A stretch of 38,064 bases of DNA from Nostoc sp. CCCryo 231-06 (GCA_023522315.1 JAHCSU010000264.1:1-38064); one strand, 5' to 3'; counted from the stretch's first letter, positions 15,513-25,437 are shown. Numbers and translations are program-made. Notes: generated by a model not told the origin, from the sequence alone.

Positions 15513-16103
15513 TCATGACTTTTTCTGTAATATCTTACTTTTCGCTATTTTCCAAAGGGAGGGATGGTTGAACGCGATTATTATATTTTCCGGGTGATTT
15601 CGCTCTATTTTTCTTATAGGTTTTGCAGGAACACCATAAGCAATATATCCACTTGGTATTGATTTAGTAACTAGCGAACCTGCACCAATGACAACATCAT
15701 CTCCGATACATACACCCGAACAAATCGTCACTCTCATACCGCACCAAACTCTTTTTCCGATAGAAATAGAAGATGAATTTGAACGCAACGTTTCAATATC
15801 ATGACTACCGCTATTAATATATAGACCTGAAGCAGATAAAAAATTATCTCCAATACTAACAGGTGCAGGGCATACAATTTTAGAACTTTCTCCAATACAA
15901 ACTTTACAACCAAGTGTAAGATTTCGAGGGTTTAAAATCCATGTATCCTGTCCAACCCATACTGGACTATCAACTGTTACACCCATTACTCTAAGACAAA
16001 CCAGCCTAAGATAACTGCCACTGCCTGGAGTTGAAACAGAAGCTTCTAATGAAATTAAGCTTTGTAATAGAGCTTCATAAGCTATCCTTAAACTTAAACC
16101 CAT
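15513..16103 (-). CDS. hexapeptide-repeat acyltransferase (WcaF/WcaB-like)
   Basis: The 196-aa protein has the left-handed beta-helix pattern from about residue 60 to 165: VWVGQDTWILNPRNLTLGCK, VCIGESSKIVCPAPVSIGDN, ISIGKRVWCGMRVTICSG, VCIGDDVVIGAGSLVTKS, ending IPSGYIAYGVPAKPIRKI, the usual acetyltransferase cap. GSHDIE (about 98-103) supplies the catalytic His. Such enzymes acetylate sugars of exopolysaccharides with acetyl-CoA. It begins 7 bases after the flippase gene and lies in the same operon. Serine acetyltransferases share the fold, but the setting argues for sugar O-acetylation. Confidence 0.85.
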   Translation of the reverse strand: MGLSLRIAYEALLQSLISLEASVSTPGSGSYLRLVCLRVMGVTVDSPVWVGQDTWILNPRNLTLGCKVCIGESSKIVCPAPVSIGDNFLSASGLYINSGSHDIETLRSNSSSISIGKRVWCGMRVTICSGVCIGDDVVIGAGSLVTKSIPSGYIAYGVPAKPIRKIERNHPENIIIAFNHPSLWKIAKSKILQKKS

Positions 16104-16110
16104 AATAATC

Positions 16111-17499
16111 CTAAAATTTTCCTCCTGTAAGCTTGGAACTTCTATTACTTTCTATCAAAGTAATTACAATTCTTCGACCCATTATACCAACAGAAAATAT
16201 TAATAAACATATTCCGGTTGACCAAGATACTCCAGAAACACCAAACATATTACCTAATACTATTGAAAGGAAAATATTAGCAATTCCTTGCACAATTCCA
16301 ATTGATGCTGCAATCGAAAATTCAGATAAACCTGCGGCTAAAATGCCAATACAGTGAGCAACAGAAATTATTACCGAGGTAAAGAGCATAGCTATAATAA
16401 GTTTTTGCGAAGGAATTGCATTTTGTCCAACCCATGAACGAACAATAATTGGACAAAGAAAATAAATAATAGTTCCTGAAAATAAAGACCAGCAAAGGCT
16501 CAAGATCAGCGAATTTTTAAATATTTTGATAATCCACTTAACTTCTTTCCCAACTATTGCTTCATTATATGCAGGCCAAAAAGGACTCAAAAAAGTAAGC
16601 TGAATAGTAGAAATCAATGAGAATAATTTTAAACTTACTCCATAGCTGGCTACTTCTAAAGCTCCAAACTTAAGAGCAATGATGATTAAATCTGTTTGAA
16701 AAATTATGATTGAAGATAATTGAGCTAACCATAGCTGAAAACCTGTCAACAGTAGCCAACGAGATGATTTTAACTTAAAGTAATCTAGTTTAGGTAATAA
16801 CCACCGTCTTTCCCATCCAAACAGAGCGATTGAGGCGAAAATATCTCCTAAAAGTAGATTACATCCAAAAAATACAAGAACTAATATAGATAGTGACGCA
16901 TGATAATTAATTGCTATGATTAGTCCACCAAACGCTAAAAAAGTGCTAATAAGTTTCCATAGCTGATAAAAATATACCTCTTGATAAGCCGCATAAATTC
17001 GACTAACAATACTCAGGGGGAGGCGGCACACAAAGATCAATAAACTGATTAATATTGCCCCTTTTGCTTCTAATCGAGCCTCTAAAGATTTGAGATTTAA
17101 TGCTTCTATCCAAGATATATTAAAGTATATAAAAATTAGTAGAACTAAAATTAGTATAGAAATACTAAAAATTGTAAAAAAGGCTGTCGATACTAACTTT
17201 TGAGCTTCTATATGATCATTTTTAGTATGAGCAGTAGAAAGTCCATTAGTTAGACTATTAGCTAATCCTAAATCTGCAATTCCAACCCATCCTAAAAATG
17301 TACTCAAGATGAGCCATACACCAAAACTTTCCTGACCTAGATACTTAGCAGTTAGAGGAATAGAAATTAACCCTGCTCCCAGAGTTACTACTGTATTAAG
17401 TAAAGTGACAAATCCAGATATACCAGCTCTCTGAATTCTCTGAGAACCCTTATCTTCTAATTTGGCGACACTGTTAATAAATTTTTTAAATATTCTCAT
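16111..17499 (-). CDS. Wzx-like polysaccharide flippase
   Basis: The 462-aa protein has twelve or more predicted membrane helices and the start pattern of the MVF/PST superfamily: GISGFVTLLNTVVTLGAGLI then PLTAKYLGQESFGVWLILST (about 26-67), and GIADLGLANSLTNGLSTAH with conserved Asp/Asn. Later helices include LLTGFQLWLAQLSSIIIFQT and SVAHCIGILAAGLSEFSIAA. It should move the undecaprenyl-linked repeat unit across the cytoplasmic membrane. Upstream is the Wzc-like gene (96-base gap) and downstream the acyltransferase (7 bases). Together with the Wzy-like protein it identifies a Wzx/Wzy-dependent pathway. Confidence 0.88.
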   Translation of the reverse strand: MRIFKKFINSVAKLEDKGSQRIQRAGISGFVTLLNTVVTLGAGLISIPLTAKYLGQESFGVWLILSTFLGWVGIADLGLANSLTNGLSTAHTKNDHIEAQKLVSTAFFTIFSISILILVLLIFIYFNISWIEALNLKSLEARLEAKGAILISLLIFVCRLPLSIVSRIYAAYQEVYFYQLWKLISTFLAFGGLIIAINYHASLSILVLVFFGCNLLLGDIFASIALFGWERRWLLPKLDYFKLKSSRWLLLTGFQLWLAQLSSIIIFQTDLIIIALKFGALEVASYGVSLKLFSLISTIQLTFLSPFWPAYNEAIVGKEVKWIIKIFKNSLILSLCWSLFSGTIIYFLCPIIVRSWVGQNAIPSQKLIIAMLFTSVIISVAHCIGILAAGLSEFSIAASIGIVQGIANIFLSIVLGNMFGVSGVSWSTGICLLIFSVGIMGRRIVITLIESNRSSKLTGGKF

Positions 17500-17595
17500 A
17501 TAAGAATCATGGCTAGCTTACTAGCCAAAAATATCCGCATCTAATATTCCCCTTAAGTTCTCAACAGAACCATAAATCAAGCTTTTCCTAACAAG

Positions 17596-19806
17596 TTAGA
17601 GCAGTTTTAATCCAGTAATTCTACTTAAGCTAGACTTAATCTTATTTTTCCTACCAGAATTATTTTCCCCAGTATTTGTATGGGAGTAGTAGTAGCTATA
17701 CTCATTATTATCAGTAGCCACACCATTCACTACCATTCCCAACACAGGTACACGCGAATGCTCAATAAGTGCCTTTGTAGTCTTAGCCGCGCCAGAATTC
17801 ACTACACCAGGACGTGCAACTAGCAACATTCCATCTGCCATTTTGCCTACTATCGAGGCATCAGCCAAAAAGCTCAAAGGTGGAGTGTCAATAATTACGC
17901 AATCATAATCTTGAGCAGCTTGTTGCAATAACCCATTCATCCGTTGTGAATCCAGTAGTGCAGCAGGGTTGGGCGGCATAGTGCCAGCAGTGAGCAATTC
18001 TACATTTATCACTACTTCCTTAGCAGCTTCTGCTAACGTAGCCTGTCCCACTAAAACATTACTTAACCCCATAAAATTAGGTTGTTTCCACATTTCGTGT
18101 TGACGGGGGCGGCGCATATCTGCATCAATCAATAGCACCCGCCGTCCCATCTGGGCAGTAGCAACTGCTAAGTTAGCTGCCACAAAAGACTTGCCCTCAT
18201 TCATTACACAACTGCTAACTACAATTACCTTCAGTTCCTTATCAGAAAAGGTAAAACCCAGGTTAATCTGGAGCATTTCAAAGGCTGCATTGACTGAAGA
18301 ATAAGGGTTATCGAGTACGGGCAATTCAGTTGTACTCTCACCACGAGCCAGCCTAGCTTTTTGATCAAAAAGCGGAATTGTACCCAACAAAGGATAATCC
18401 AACAATTGTTGAGCTTCTTCTGCCGTCTTCACAGACTTGTCTCCAGCTTCTAGCAACAAAGCTGCGCCAATAGCTAAGAAGAATCCTAAAAATCCCCCTA
18501 ATGCCAAATTCAAGAGGATACGAGGAGAAACTGGTTTTTTCGGGAGTAAAGCTTCAGAAACAATTCTGGCATTACCCACATTCTGATTTTCCAGCAGCTG
18601 AACTTCTTGCAATCGTTTCAGCATTTCTTCGTAGGTTGTTCGGGCAATCTGTAGCCGTCGTTGTACCTGTAGCTGTTGTTGTTCCAGTTTAGGTAAAACT
18701 TTAAGACGTGCTTGATAAAATCCAAATGCCTTCATCAACACACCAACTTGATTCTCCAACCCCAAGCGTTCTACTTCCACCTGCACTAAAATAGCGGTTA
18801 GAGTCTGTTTGAGTTCTCCCATTTGCAAATCTTGCTCTGGGATAGGTTGTGAACTACCTACAGTTTGGGTTACTCTTCCTTCTAGCTGCTCTTTGAGAGC
18901 TTGTTCTTTATTTAATAAACTAGTAATAACTGGGTGATCATCGGTAAATCGTGACCTCTCAACAGCTAAGTCATCTTGAACCTTCTGGTATTCTGATAGC
19001 ACTTGTTGCACTGCTTTTGATTGACTTAAAGTGCTAAGTGCCATAGCTTGCCGCGTGTTCAATGCCAATTGATTTTGCAAAGCACCAGAACGAGTTCTAG
19101 CATCAACCAACTGCGCCCGCAGTTGAGTTATTTGGCTAGATAACTCATTCTGCCTTTTGACTCCTTGGATAGCTTCTTCTTCTAAAGAAATAACCTCGTA
19201 TTTTTCTTTAAACCAACGCTGTGCTGCTTCTGCTTGTGTAACTTTTACCTCTACCAATGGTAATTGCTTACTTAAAAATTCTCGGGCTGATGTAGCTTCA
19301 GAGCGATTAGCCCGAATATTATTTTGTAGATAAGTACTCATCAATCTATTGATGACAGTTATAGCTTCTTCAGGACTGTTACTACGGTAAGAAAGCTGCA
19401 AAATATCCGTCCCTCGGACAGTTTTGATTTTCAATTTACGCAGAAAATCATCTATTTCTAAAGGTTCTCCCAGCTTATCTTTAAGCTGCAATTCAGCAAT
19501 GGTTTTTTGAGCAATAGGGTTTGAGCGAATGATTTCGGCTTCAGTTTCCAAAGGGTTAGAGAGATTTGTCACCCCACTGAGTTGTCCCAGTTGCTCACTT
19601 ACACCTGTCAGGGAAGAGATACCACTTTGCTTATTAAAAAGAAGTTTGCCCTCGGCTTCATAAATTGGTTTTTTGCTAAAAGTAACCAAACCTGTAACTC
19701 CAAAGACTGACGCAATAATGATTGCTATCAGTAACCAACGTCTTTTTACAATCAGCCAATACTGTTGAAAATTTATCGTATCTTCGTTGTCTTGCTGGGA
19801 ACGCAT
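17596..19806 (-). CDS. Wzc-like polysaccharide co-polymerase / BY-kinase
   Basis: The 736-aa protein is a fused chain-length regulator and bacterial tyrosine kinase. TM1 lies at about 24-42 (WLLIAIIIASVFGVTGLVTF), a long periplasmic coiled coil fills about 165-410, and TM2 is near 430-452 after the Pro-rich PKKPVSPRI. The kinase has Walker A SSCVMNEGKS (531-540), Walker A' VLLIDADMR (557-565) and Walker B DCVIIDTPP (635-643). The end has a tyrosine cluster, YSYYY (703-707), the autophosphorylation tail. It is the first gene of the 13-kb operon and controls chain length and export with the flippase, polymerase and Wza. All expected elements are present. Confidence 0.92.
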   Translation of the reverse strand: MRSQQDNEDTINFQQYWLIVKRRWLLIAIIIASVFGVTGLVTFSKKPIYEAEGKLLFNKQSGISSLTGVSEQLGQLSGVTNLSNPLETEAEIIRSNPIAQKTIAELQLKDKLGEPLEIDDFLRKLKIKTVRGTDILQLSYRSNSPEEAITVINRLMSTYLQNNIRANRSEATSAREFLSKQLPLVEVKVTQAEAAQRWFKEKYEVISLEEEAIQGVKRQNELSSQITQLRAQLVDARTRSGALQNQLALNTRQAMALSTLSQSKAVQQVLSEYQKVQDDLAVERSRFTDDHPVITSLLNKEQALKEQLEGRVTQTVGSSQPIPEQDLQMGELKQTLTAILVQVEVERLGLENQVGVLMKAFGFYQARLKVLPKLEQQQLQVQRRLQIARTTYEEMLKRLQEVQLLENQNVGNARIVSEALLPKKPVSPRILLNLALGGFLGFFLAIGAALLLEAGDKSVKTAEEAQQLLDYPLLGTIPLFDQKARLARGESTTELPVLDNPYSSVNAAFEMLQINLGFTFSDKELKVIVVSSCVMNEGKSFVAANLAVATAQMGRRVLLIDADMRRPRQHEMWKQPNFMGLSNVLVGQATLAEAAKEVVINVELLTAGTMPPNPAALLDSQRMNGLLQQAAQDYDCVIIDTPPLSFLADASIVGKMADGMLLVARPGVVNSGAAKTTKALIEHSRVPVLGMVVNGVATDNNEYSYYYSHTNTGENNSGRKNKIKSSLSRITGLKLL

Positions 19807-19942
19807 AATTCACGTAATACTTTAGATAATGAAACTGTTAAACATTTACTTCGCTCATTTGTACTCATATAGAGCAGGGAAGTAGAAGAGGATAGATCAA
19901 CTGGCTCAATATTGTCTGGAATTGCTCCTTGTTAATTGGAAC

Positions 19943-20048
19943 TATAGCGGTTCTCGGTTCAGTGAGGTATAAGAACCCCACCCCCAACCCCCTCATCGCT
20001 TGCGATGAGGGGGCTATGATGTACCTCATCTGATTAGGAAACGCTATA
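19943..20048. mobile_element. 106-bp MITE-like element, copy 2 (intergenic)
   Basis: The reverse complement of this stretch aligns without gaps to the element in vapC at 547-652 and has the same length. Ends are TATAGCGGTT and AACGCTATA, again with TA at both borders. The centre forms a perfect hairpin, CCCTCATCGC-AA-GCGATGAGGG, better preserved than in copy 1. It lies between the Wzc-like gene (19806) and galE (20573) and is directly joined to a second, unrelated element that starts at 20047. Confidence 0.85.
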
Positions 20049-20178
20049 GTACAGCGCGGCGGAAATAAACAACCCATTCCAAATCAACGAAACGCTTATG
20101 TTGTATTCATTTTGACTTTTGACTTTTGGTTACTGAGCCTGTCGAAGTATGACTTTTGACTTCCGCCTTGCGGTACTA
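20047..20178. mobile_element. second MITE-like family, long copy (132 bp)
   Basis: The ends TAGTACAGCGCGGCGGAAAT and, in reverse complement, TAGTACCGCAAGGCGGAAGT are imperfect inverted repeats, bordered by TA. The inside is non-coding and has TGACTTTTGACTT repeats. A shorter relative (89 bp) with matching ends lies at 37417-37505. The left border shares its TA with the end of the 106-bp element, so one of the two appears to have landed at the edge of the other. Confidence 0.75.
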
Positions 20179-20211
20179 GTACCTCGTGAAGTTTAAATTA
20201 ATGGGTAAGCA

Positions 20212-20270
20212 AGTTCGTAGTCAGGACTTTAGCCCTGATCTTCAAACCACTAAAGTGCTTACTACAAACC
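20212..20270. repeat. third small inverted-repeat element (GTAGTnAGGACTTTAG family)
   Basis: The left end GTTCGTAGTCAGGACTTTAG and the reverse complement of the right end, GGTTTGTAGTAAGCACTTTA, match imperfectly, and TCAGGACTTTAGCCCTGA is itself a near-hairpin. A partial relative, GTTTGTAGTAAGGACTTTAG, starts at 37983. With the two preceding elements it fills most of the 19807-20572 gap. The remaining bases show no gene; the 20280-20572 part is left as possible leader sequence only. Confidence 0.65.
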
Positions 20271-20572
20271 ATAAAAACTAGCTTGAAAAAGTACTAGGTC
20301 TGGATAATCTATAAAGATTTAGTAAAAGGTTATCAAGCTTCTCTCCAAATAACATACGTATTATTACGGCTTTTTCTACATGATGCTATAAGGAGATATT
20401 TGCAAATTTCACTGGCTCAAATTGTCCATAATCTAGTGTTCGCTAGTGATGTAGCGGTTTTCGTTTACGTGAATCACACCAGTAAAACCACGGTACTGTC
20501 CATTAGGCATTCCCAATCTCCGGCTGGAAACAAGACAATCTATAAAAAGCTGGTTATAGGTTCTGCTCCAAA

Positions 20573-21577
20573 TCAGCGTGTGGAGGATGCTAGCATCAAA
20601 TCTTTCCGGCGCATTTCCCAGGCTAGGGTAGTGGACACAATTTGATCTAAGTTATTATATTTTGGTTGCCAACCCAGTAATTTGCGGATTTTATCAGCAC
20701 CAGCTATCACACAAGCAGGATCACCAGGACGGCGTTCTGTTTCAATAACCGGAAAATCTACCCCAGAAATAACCTTAACCCGTTCGATAACTTCACGGAC
20801 ACTGTATCCTTGTCCATAACCACAGTTCAGAATTTGGCTTTCGTTACCTTGCTCTAGATAGGACAAAGCATCTATATGTGCTGCTGCTAGGTCTTCAACA
20901 TGAATGTAATCTCTAATTGCCGTTCCATCTGGTGTAGCAAAATCTGTACCAAAAATTTTAACTCCAAGTTTGCGTTTGAGTGCAGCATCACACGTAACTC
21001 CAATTAAATGAGATGCTTCTTTTGCCATCTGCCCCAATCGCCCACCAGGTTCTGCTCCAGCAACATTAAAATATCGCAAAATTACGTAATGTAAATCAGA
21101 AGCCTTTGCATAGTCACGAATCAACCATTCACAAGAAAGTTTTGATCGCCCATAGGGGTTAATAGGTTCAGTTGGTGTAGATTCAGTGACATGACTCGTT
21201 TCTGGTTCCCCATATACAGCTGCTGTACTAGAAAAGATAATTCGGTTCACACCTATGTTGCTGCAACAACGGAGTAAATTTAGGGTGTTGCGAGTATTGT
21301 TAGCGTAGTAGTCTAAGGGATGAGCAACAGATTCGGGTACATTCAGACTCGCAGCGAAGTGTAACACAGCCGTAAAATCATGCTGACGAAATACCTGAGA
21401 GAGACATTCTGAATCTTTTAAATCACCAATAATTAACTCACCAGATAATACTGATTGGGGCGAACCTGTAGAACAATTGTCATAGATCACAACATCGTAA
21501 CCTGCTTCGCCCAACTTACGAACTACATGGGAGCCAATGTATCCGGCTCCACCAGTAACTAAAACTTTGTTATTCAT
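20573..21577 (-). CDS. galE: UDP-glucose 4-epimerase
   Basis: The 334-aa short-chain dehydrogenase converts UDP-glucose and UDP-galactose, supplying donor sugars. The NAD site VLVTGGAGYIGSHVVRKL (5-22) is at the start, the catalytic block SSTAAVYG (about 126-133) and NPYGRSKL (about 150-157) give Ser/Thr and the Tyr-x3-Lys pair, and GTAIRDYIHVEDLA (about 227-240) and the C-terminal RPGDPACVIA (about 293-302) are typical of GalE. Its ATG overlaps the stop of the sugar-transferase gene as ATGA, so both are co-translated. The enzyme is cytoplasmic. Length is normal for GalE (about 330-340). Confidence 0.94.
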   Translation of the reverse strand: MNNKVLVTGGAGYIGSHVVRKLGEAGYDVVIYDNCSTGSPQSVLSGELIIGDLKDSECLSQVFRQHDFTAVLHFAASLNVPESVAHPLDYYANNTRNTLNLLRCCSNIGVNRIIFSSTAAVYGEPETSHVTESTPTEPINPYGRSKLSCEWLIRDYAKASDLHYVILRYFNVAGAEPGGRLGQMAKEASHLIGVTCDAALKRKLGVKIFGTDFATPDGTAIRDYIHVEDLAAAHIDALSYLEQGNESQILNCGYGQGYSVREVIERVKVISGVDFPVIETERRPGDPACVIAGADKIRKLLGWQPKYNNLDQIVSTTLAWEMRRKDLMLASSTR

Positions 21578-22989
21578 CTGCCTTTGCCCAGTAATACTAC
21601 TCGAATGGTTTTGAAGATGATCGCTAAATCCAGAGCTAGTGAATAATTTTTGATGTAGTAGAGGTCGTAAGCTAATTTCTCGTAAGCATCCTCTACTGAT
21701 GCACCGTATGGATACATTACCTGCGCCCAGCCTGTAATTCCGGGTTTGACGACATAACGTAAGTCATAGTAGGGAATTTCTTCTCGCAGCTTAATATCAA
21801 ATTCTGGCCGCTCTGGACGGGGGCCAATAAGGCTCATTTCTCCCCAGAGAACGTTCAAAATCTGTGGTAGTTCATCGATTCTAGTCAGGCGTAACCAGCG
21901 CCCTACTCTAGTAATCCGAGGATCTCGTTTCTGCGCCCACTGCACTCCCCCTTTTTCGGCATCCTGATACATGGAACGAAATTTATAAACCTTAAACGGC
22001 TTTCCTTCCAAACCACTCCGCATCTGTGTGTAGAACACTGGGCCTGGACTATCTAACTTAATTGCCAGTACTACTAGCAATATCAGTGGAGATAAAAACT
22101 GAAATAATAACCATGCCAAAACAATGTCTAATAACCGCTTGAGCTTCTGACTAATGATGTCAGCCGTTAAGTTAAAATCAGCACCAAAAGCCAGCCAGTT
22201 ATCCTGAAGCAGAAATGAGGGAAGTTTTTGCCACAAGGTTTCACAAATATCGGGAATCCCGTAGATGGAGACACTAGATAAACGTAACTGCATCAATAGC
22301 TGTATCTGTGCGCTAGATAATTCCGTTGGGGTTGTTACTATTACCCCTGACCAAGATTGTTGACTCCATTGGGGTAAATCATTGAGGCTCCCCACAGAAA
22401 CTCGATTACTTTCTGCTAACTCACTGGCGTTGGCCTCTGGTGTTGCTAGAATAACCAAACGCCCTAATGAAGTGTGTTTTAGAAAAGTCTTGCTAAATAG
22501 AATGGCTTTTTTACCAGCACCCAAAATCAGCCAACGACTCTGTTGAGCTTGCGATCGCACCCATTTTGCTGCCCATAATCTTGATACCATAGCCCAGATG
22601 GTAAATATGCCTAAGCTAGGGAGCAAAATTCCTCGTTTCAGGACTATATCTTTACCCCACATACCAGTAAAGTAAATGAGAACTGCAATAATGCTGGCAA
22701 CAACAACATTACTAATCAAAATGCGGGATGGAGCGCGTAAACCTGCTATTTGGGTATCAGTATGATAAGTATCTGCTAAATATAGCCCTGCGAGAACTAG
22801 GAAAAAAAATAAATAAATTAGAGGGTCAAAACTATTGAGGTTTTTCTCAAATCGTAACCACAAACAGAGAGAAAAACTCAACAATAAACCCACAATGTCG
22901 CTTAGTAATAGTAAGACGCAGAGGATGTTATCGGTCTGATAGAACTTCTTGGTTTTTTTACCAATAGCAAGAGTAATACTCATTTGCAT
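21574..22989 (-). CDS. undecaprenyl-phosphate sugar-1-phosphate transferase (WcaJ/WbaP type)
   Basis: The 471-aa protein starts polysaccharide synthesis by moving a hexose-1-phosphate onto undecaprenyl phosphate. Four or five N-terminal helices (about 25-145) are followed by a Rossmann-like middle domain ([19 protein letters not shown]). The catalytic bacterial-sugar-transferase domain (about 280-470) contains [40 protein letters not shown] (catalytic Asp-Glu) and [13 protein letters not shown]. The start may be either Met1 or Met3, since no ribosome site decides it. It leads a two-gene operon with galE; the first sugar could be glucose or galactose. Confidence 0.92.
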   Translation of the reverse strand: MQMSITLAIGKKTKKFYQTDNILCVLLLLSDIVGLLLSFSLCLWLRFEKNLNSFDPLIYLFFFLVLAGLYLADTYHTDTQIAGLRAPSRILISNVVVASIIAVLIYFTGMWGKDIVLKRGILLPSLGIFTIWAMVSRLWAAKWVRSQAQQSRWLILGAGKKAILFSKTFLKHTSLGRLVILATPEANASELAESNRVSVGSLNDLPQWSQQSWSGVIVTTPTELSSAQIQLLMQLRLSSVSIYGIPDICETLWQKLPSFLLQDNWLAFGADFNLTADIISQKLKRLLDIVLAWLLFQFLSPLILLVVLAIKLDSPGPVFYTQMRSGLEGKPFKVYKFRSMYQDAEKGGVQWAQKRDPRITRVGRWLRLTRIDELPQILNVLWGEMSLIGPRPERPEFDIKLREEIPYYDLRYVVKPGITGWAQVMYPYGASVEDAYEKLAYDLYYIKNYSLALDLAIIFKTIRVVLLGKGR

Positions 22990-23774
22990 ATATTAATAAT
23001 TACAGCATAGACATAATAAAATTGGGCACAAATAACAATTTTCCTGAAGCTTTTAGCATCAGAGTTAAACATCTCAAAATAATTTAAAACACATCAGAAA
23101 AGACAGTAAAGAGGATTGAGAAGCAAAACTTTCTTTTAAATGTAAAAATAAGTTTACTTAACTTAACTTAATGCCAAATCTTTTCTTGTGTGTTTTTTCC
23201 GATATTTATTAACGCTTTATTTGTAATCTTTATTTCCTCTATCCAACCATGTGGAAATTACCTAAATGTTTAAATTGCTATAGAATTCCTATTTAATTTT
23301 TATGTCTTTTTAGAGATAAAAATTGTTGAATAGGTCTATTGCAAAACTTTTCATGGTATAATAGAAGATTTAGAACAATCAATAGTCGAGTATTTCTGAT
23401 TTTTCACTCTTATTGGAAAACCTTGCTTCCATTGCCCTGTCTTGCTCTTGAAAGGCTTTAAATTCTCTATGATCTATGGGCTAATTAAACATAATACCCA
23501 GAACTCCACCCCGCCAAAGCTGCGCTTTGTCTCCCCTCCCCGCAAGCGGGGAGGGGTTCTTTTATTATGGGTTGCCGTGCGCCTACGAGTATATCCTACG
23601 TGAGAGTTCAAGGTTATCTGCGGTGGGTAATTAGGAACGTTAGCTGGCCTGTGGTGTGGGGTTGGAGTCAACATTTTCGCAGCCGAGCAATCAGCAAAAT
23701 AGAATGGACTGGGCTTACTGAGGCGATCGCATTAAGCACCTGCGGGATAAAATCCTGAGAGATTAGTATATAAA
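22990..23774. other. 785-base gene-free spacer with a GC-rich hairpin repeat
   Basis: I see no convincing gene here. The left half is AT-rich and should contain the promoter of the sugar-transferase gene; a run of ACTTA-type direct repeats (TTTACTTAACTTAACTTA) sits near 23152-23169. At 23533-23556 there is a perfect 11-bp hairpin, CCCCTCCCCGC-AA-GCGGGGAGGGG, preceded by AAAGCTGCGCTTTGTC. It belongs to the GC-rich palindromes scattered through this window rather than to a gene end. One HIP1 site lies near 23723. Confidence 0.6.
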
Positions 23775-24395
23775 CTATCGCCATCCTCGCAGATTTTTAT
23801 GTACCTGTGCTAAATACCACATATAATCATCAATTTTGTAATTATCAGTAGCTTTAACTATATATTCCTGAGCTAAATCTAGCTTATTCTCAACTTCGTA
23901 ATATAATCCCAAGTAAAGATGACTGTAAAAATTTCCCTTTATCCCTTCTGATTGACCAACAGTTAAAACATCATCTGGGGTACAATCTCCTGCATACAAA
24001 TCATACACACGCTGCATAATACGCCGAGGGTCATTTTTTACAGTTAGTAAAGAATTACGCGCCTCTTCAACACCTAAAGAACGAGCTATGCAGAGATATC
24101 GCCATACTGTTTCTTCTACATCTTGAGCATTCACCGTCAAATCTATTTCAAATTGTTGAGCGCCTTCAGCAAATTTTTCTGCATAATAATACGATAATCC
24201 CCGTTGCCAGAGGTAGGGTTTGATACGAGCATCCAATTGTTCTGCTATGTCAAAATCTTGAATAGATTCGTCAATTTTGACTAGTTGAAAGTTAACCATG
24301 CCTCGACGAATATAAGCATTAGGATTTTTCGGCTGATTGCGAATGGTTTCGTTCCAGCGCTGGAGTTGATTTTCCAGAGAATTTGAAAAAAACAT
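23775..24395 (-). CDS. tetratricopeptide-repeat protein
   Basis: The 206-aa protein is made of TPR-like helix pairs: NPNAYIRRGMVNFQLVKIDE (about 24-43), DESIQDFDIAEQLDARIKPY (42-61), LWQRGLSYYYAEKFAEGAQQ (62-81) and, near the end, YSHLYLGLYYEVENKLDLAQ (about 156-175). It lacks a signal peptide and membrane segment, so it is probably soluble. TPR proteins of this size act as adaptors; the partner is unknown. The arrangement resembles NlpI-type small TPR proteins, but that is not enough for a name. It is divergent from the rhomboid gene to its right and stands alone. Confidence 0.8.
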   Translation of the reverse strand: MFFSNSLENQLQRWNETIRNQPKNPNAYIRRGMVNFQLVKIDESIQDFDIAEQLDARIKPYLWQRGLSYYYAEKFAEGAQQFEIDLTVNAQDVEETVWRYLCIARSLGVEEARNSLLTVKNDPRRIMQRVYDLYAGDCTPDDVLTVGQSEGIKGNFYSHLYLGLYYEVENKLDLAQEYIVKATDNYKIDDYMWYLAQVHKNLRGWR

Positions 24396-24442
24396 GAGTT
24401 TGCCTAGCTAAACCTCATCTATGTTGAGAACCGTAGTTTTTG

Positions 24443-24534
24443 CCCTCACCCTAAATCCCTCTCCCAAGTAGGGAGAGGGACAACTTTGCGGCTCCCCTTC
24501 TCCCAAATTTGGGAGAAGGGGCTGGGGGATGAGG
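24443..24534. repeat. dispersed hairpin repeat (CCCTCACCC...GATGAGGG)
   Basis: Three nested or adjacent hairpins fill the gap 24396-24717: TCCCTCTCCC-AAGTA-GGGAGAGGGA (24456-24480), a perfect 28-base palindrome CCCCTTCTCCCAAA/TTTGGGAGAAGGGG (24494-24521), and outer ends CCCTCACCC / GGGATGAGGG. This is a common type of cyanobacterial intergenic repeat. It stands between divergent genes, so it is not a terminator. The rest of the gap should hold both promoters; I see no other structure. Confidence 0.7.
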
Positions 24535-24717
24535 GTTTTTTCTTTTCATACTGAAATAACTACAGTGTGTACGTTTATTACATGATCAATGGCTCATACA
24601 TAATATAAATACTAATTAATTACTTAGTGAAAGCGAGATCCATCCACGGGGTAGAAGAAACTACTTGCAGAATTCAGTATTGTAGAGTTTGTGTCTTAAA
24701 ATCAGGAAAAAACGCCC

Positions 24718-25437
24718 GTGGTTCCCATTAGAGATAATAATCCTACAAAAATTACGCCTTATGTAACTTATGGACTGATTGCTGCTAATGTCCTCGCTTT
24801 TCTTTATGAAGCAAATCTTCCCCCCCAAGCATTAAATGGGTTTCTACACCTTGCGGCTGTAGTACCACGAGAACTAACTTTAAGCTTTGGTGGTGTCTCT
24901 TTACATCAACCAGTACCAGAGTGGGCAACTTTAATTACCTCACAATTTTTACACGGTGGTTTCTTGCACTTAGCAGGTAATATGTTGTTTCTCTGGATTT
25001 TTGGTAACAACGTTGAAGATAAACTAGGTCATGCTAAATATTTACTGTTTTATTTATCTTGTGGTGTTTTGGCATCATTAACTCAGTGGTTCTTCGCTCA
25101 AGATTCTAGCATTCCTTCTTTGGGTGCAAGTGGTGCGATCGCAGGCGTTTTAGGAGCATACATTCTCCGCTTTCCCAACGCTGAAGTTCTCGGCATAGTA
25201 CCTTTAGGGTTTTTCTTCCCGACTTTCCGCGTCCCGGCATATTTCTTTTTGGGATTTTGGTTTCTTGAACAAGCCTTCTACGGGCTTGCTAGTCTGCAAA
25301 CACGTACCAACATCGGTATGGAAAGCGGCGGTATTGCCTACTGGGCCCATGCAGGCGGTTTTATCTTTGGAGCAATTCTTGGCCCACTGTTGGGCTTGTT
25401 TAACGATAAATCGCTGGAAGAATCTTGGTACAAGTAA
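24718..25437 (+). CDS. rhomboid family intramembrane serine protease
   Basis: The 239-aa protein cleaves membrane proteins within the bilayer. It has six or seven helices, LHGGFLHLAGNMLFLWIFG (about 78-96) with the conserved His-x3-Asn loop, GASGAIAG with the catalytic Ser138, and YWAHAGGF with the catalytic His211. The start is GTG 24718, with AGGAAAAAA just upstream; the paralogue that follows has the same arrangement. No N-terminal zinc or C-terminal extra domain is present. The substrate is unknown. Gene pairs of this kind in cyanobacteria usually stand apart from polysaccharide genes. Confidence 0.93.
   Translation: MVPIRDNNPTKITPYVTYGLIAANVLAFLYEANLPPQALNGFLHLAAVVPRELTLSFGGVSLHQPVPEWATLITSQFLHGGFLHLAGNMLFLWIFGNNVEDKLGHAKYLLFYLSCGVLASLTQWFFAQDSSIPSLGASGAIAGVLGAYILRFPNAEVLGIVPLGFFFPTFRVPAYFFLGFWFLEQAFYGLASLQTRTNIGMESGGIAYWAHAGGFIFGAILGPLLGLFNDKSLEESWYK

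Noticed and set aside
20400-20645. Possible 81-codon gene on the plus strand
   Set aside because: It runs into galE on the other strand, has no ribosome site, and its product resembles nothing known.
23533-23566. GC-rich hairpin followed by TTCTTTTATT as an intrinsic terminator
   Set aside because: No plus-strand gene precedes it, and similar GC-rich palindromes occur inside the MITEs and other spacers, so it is more likely a dispersed repeat.
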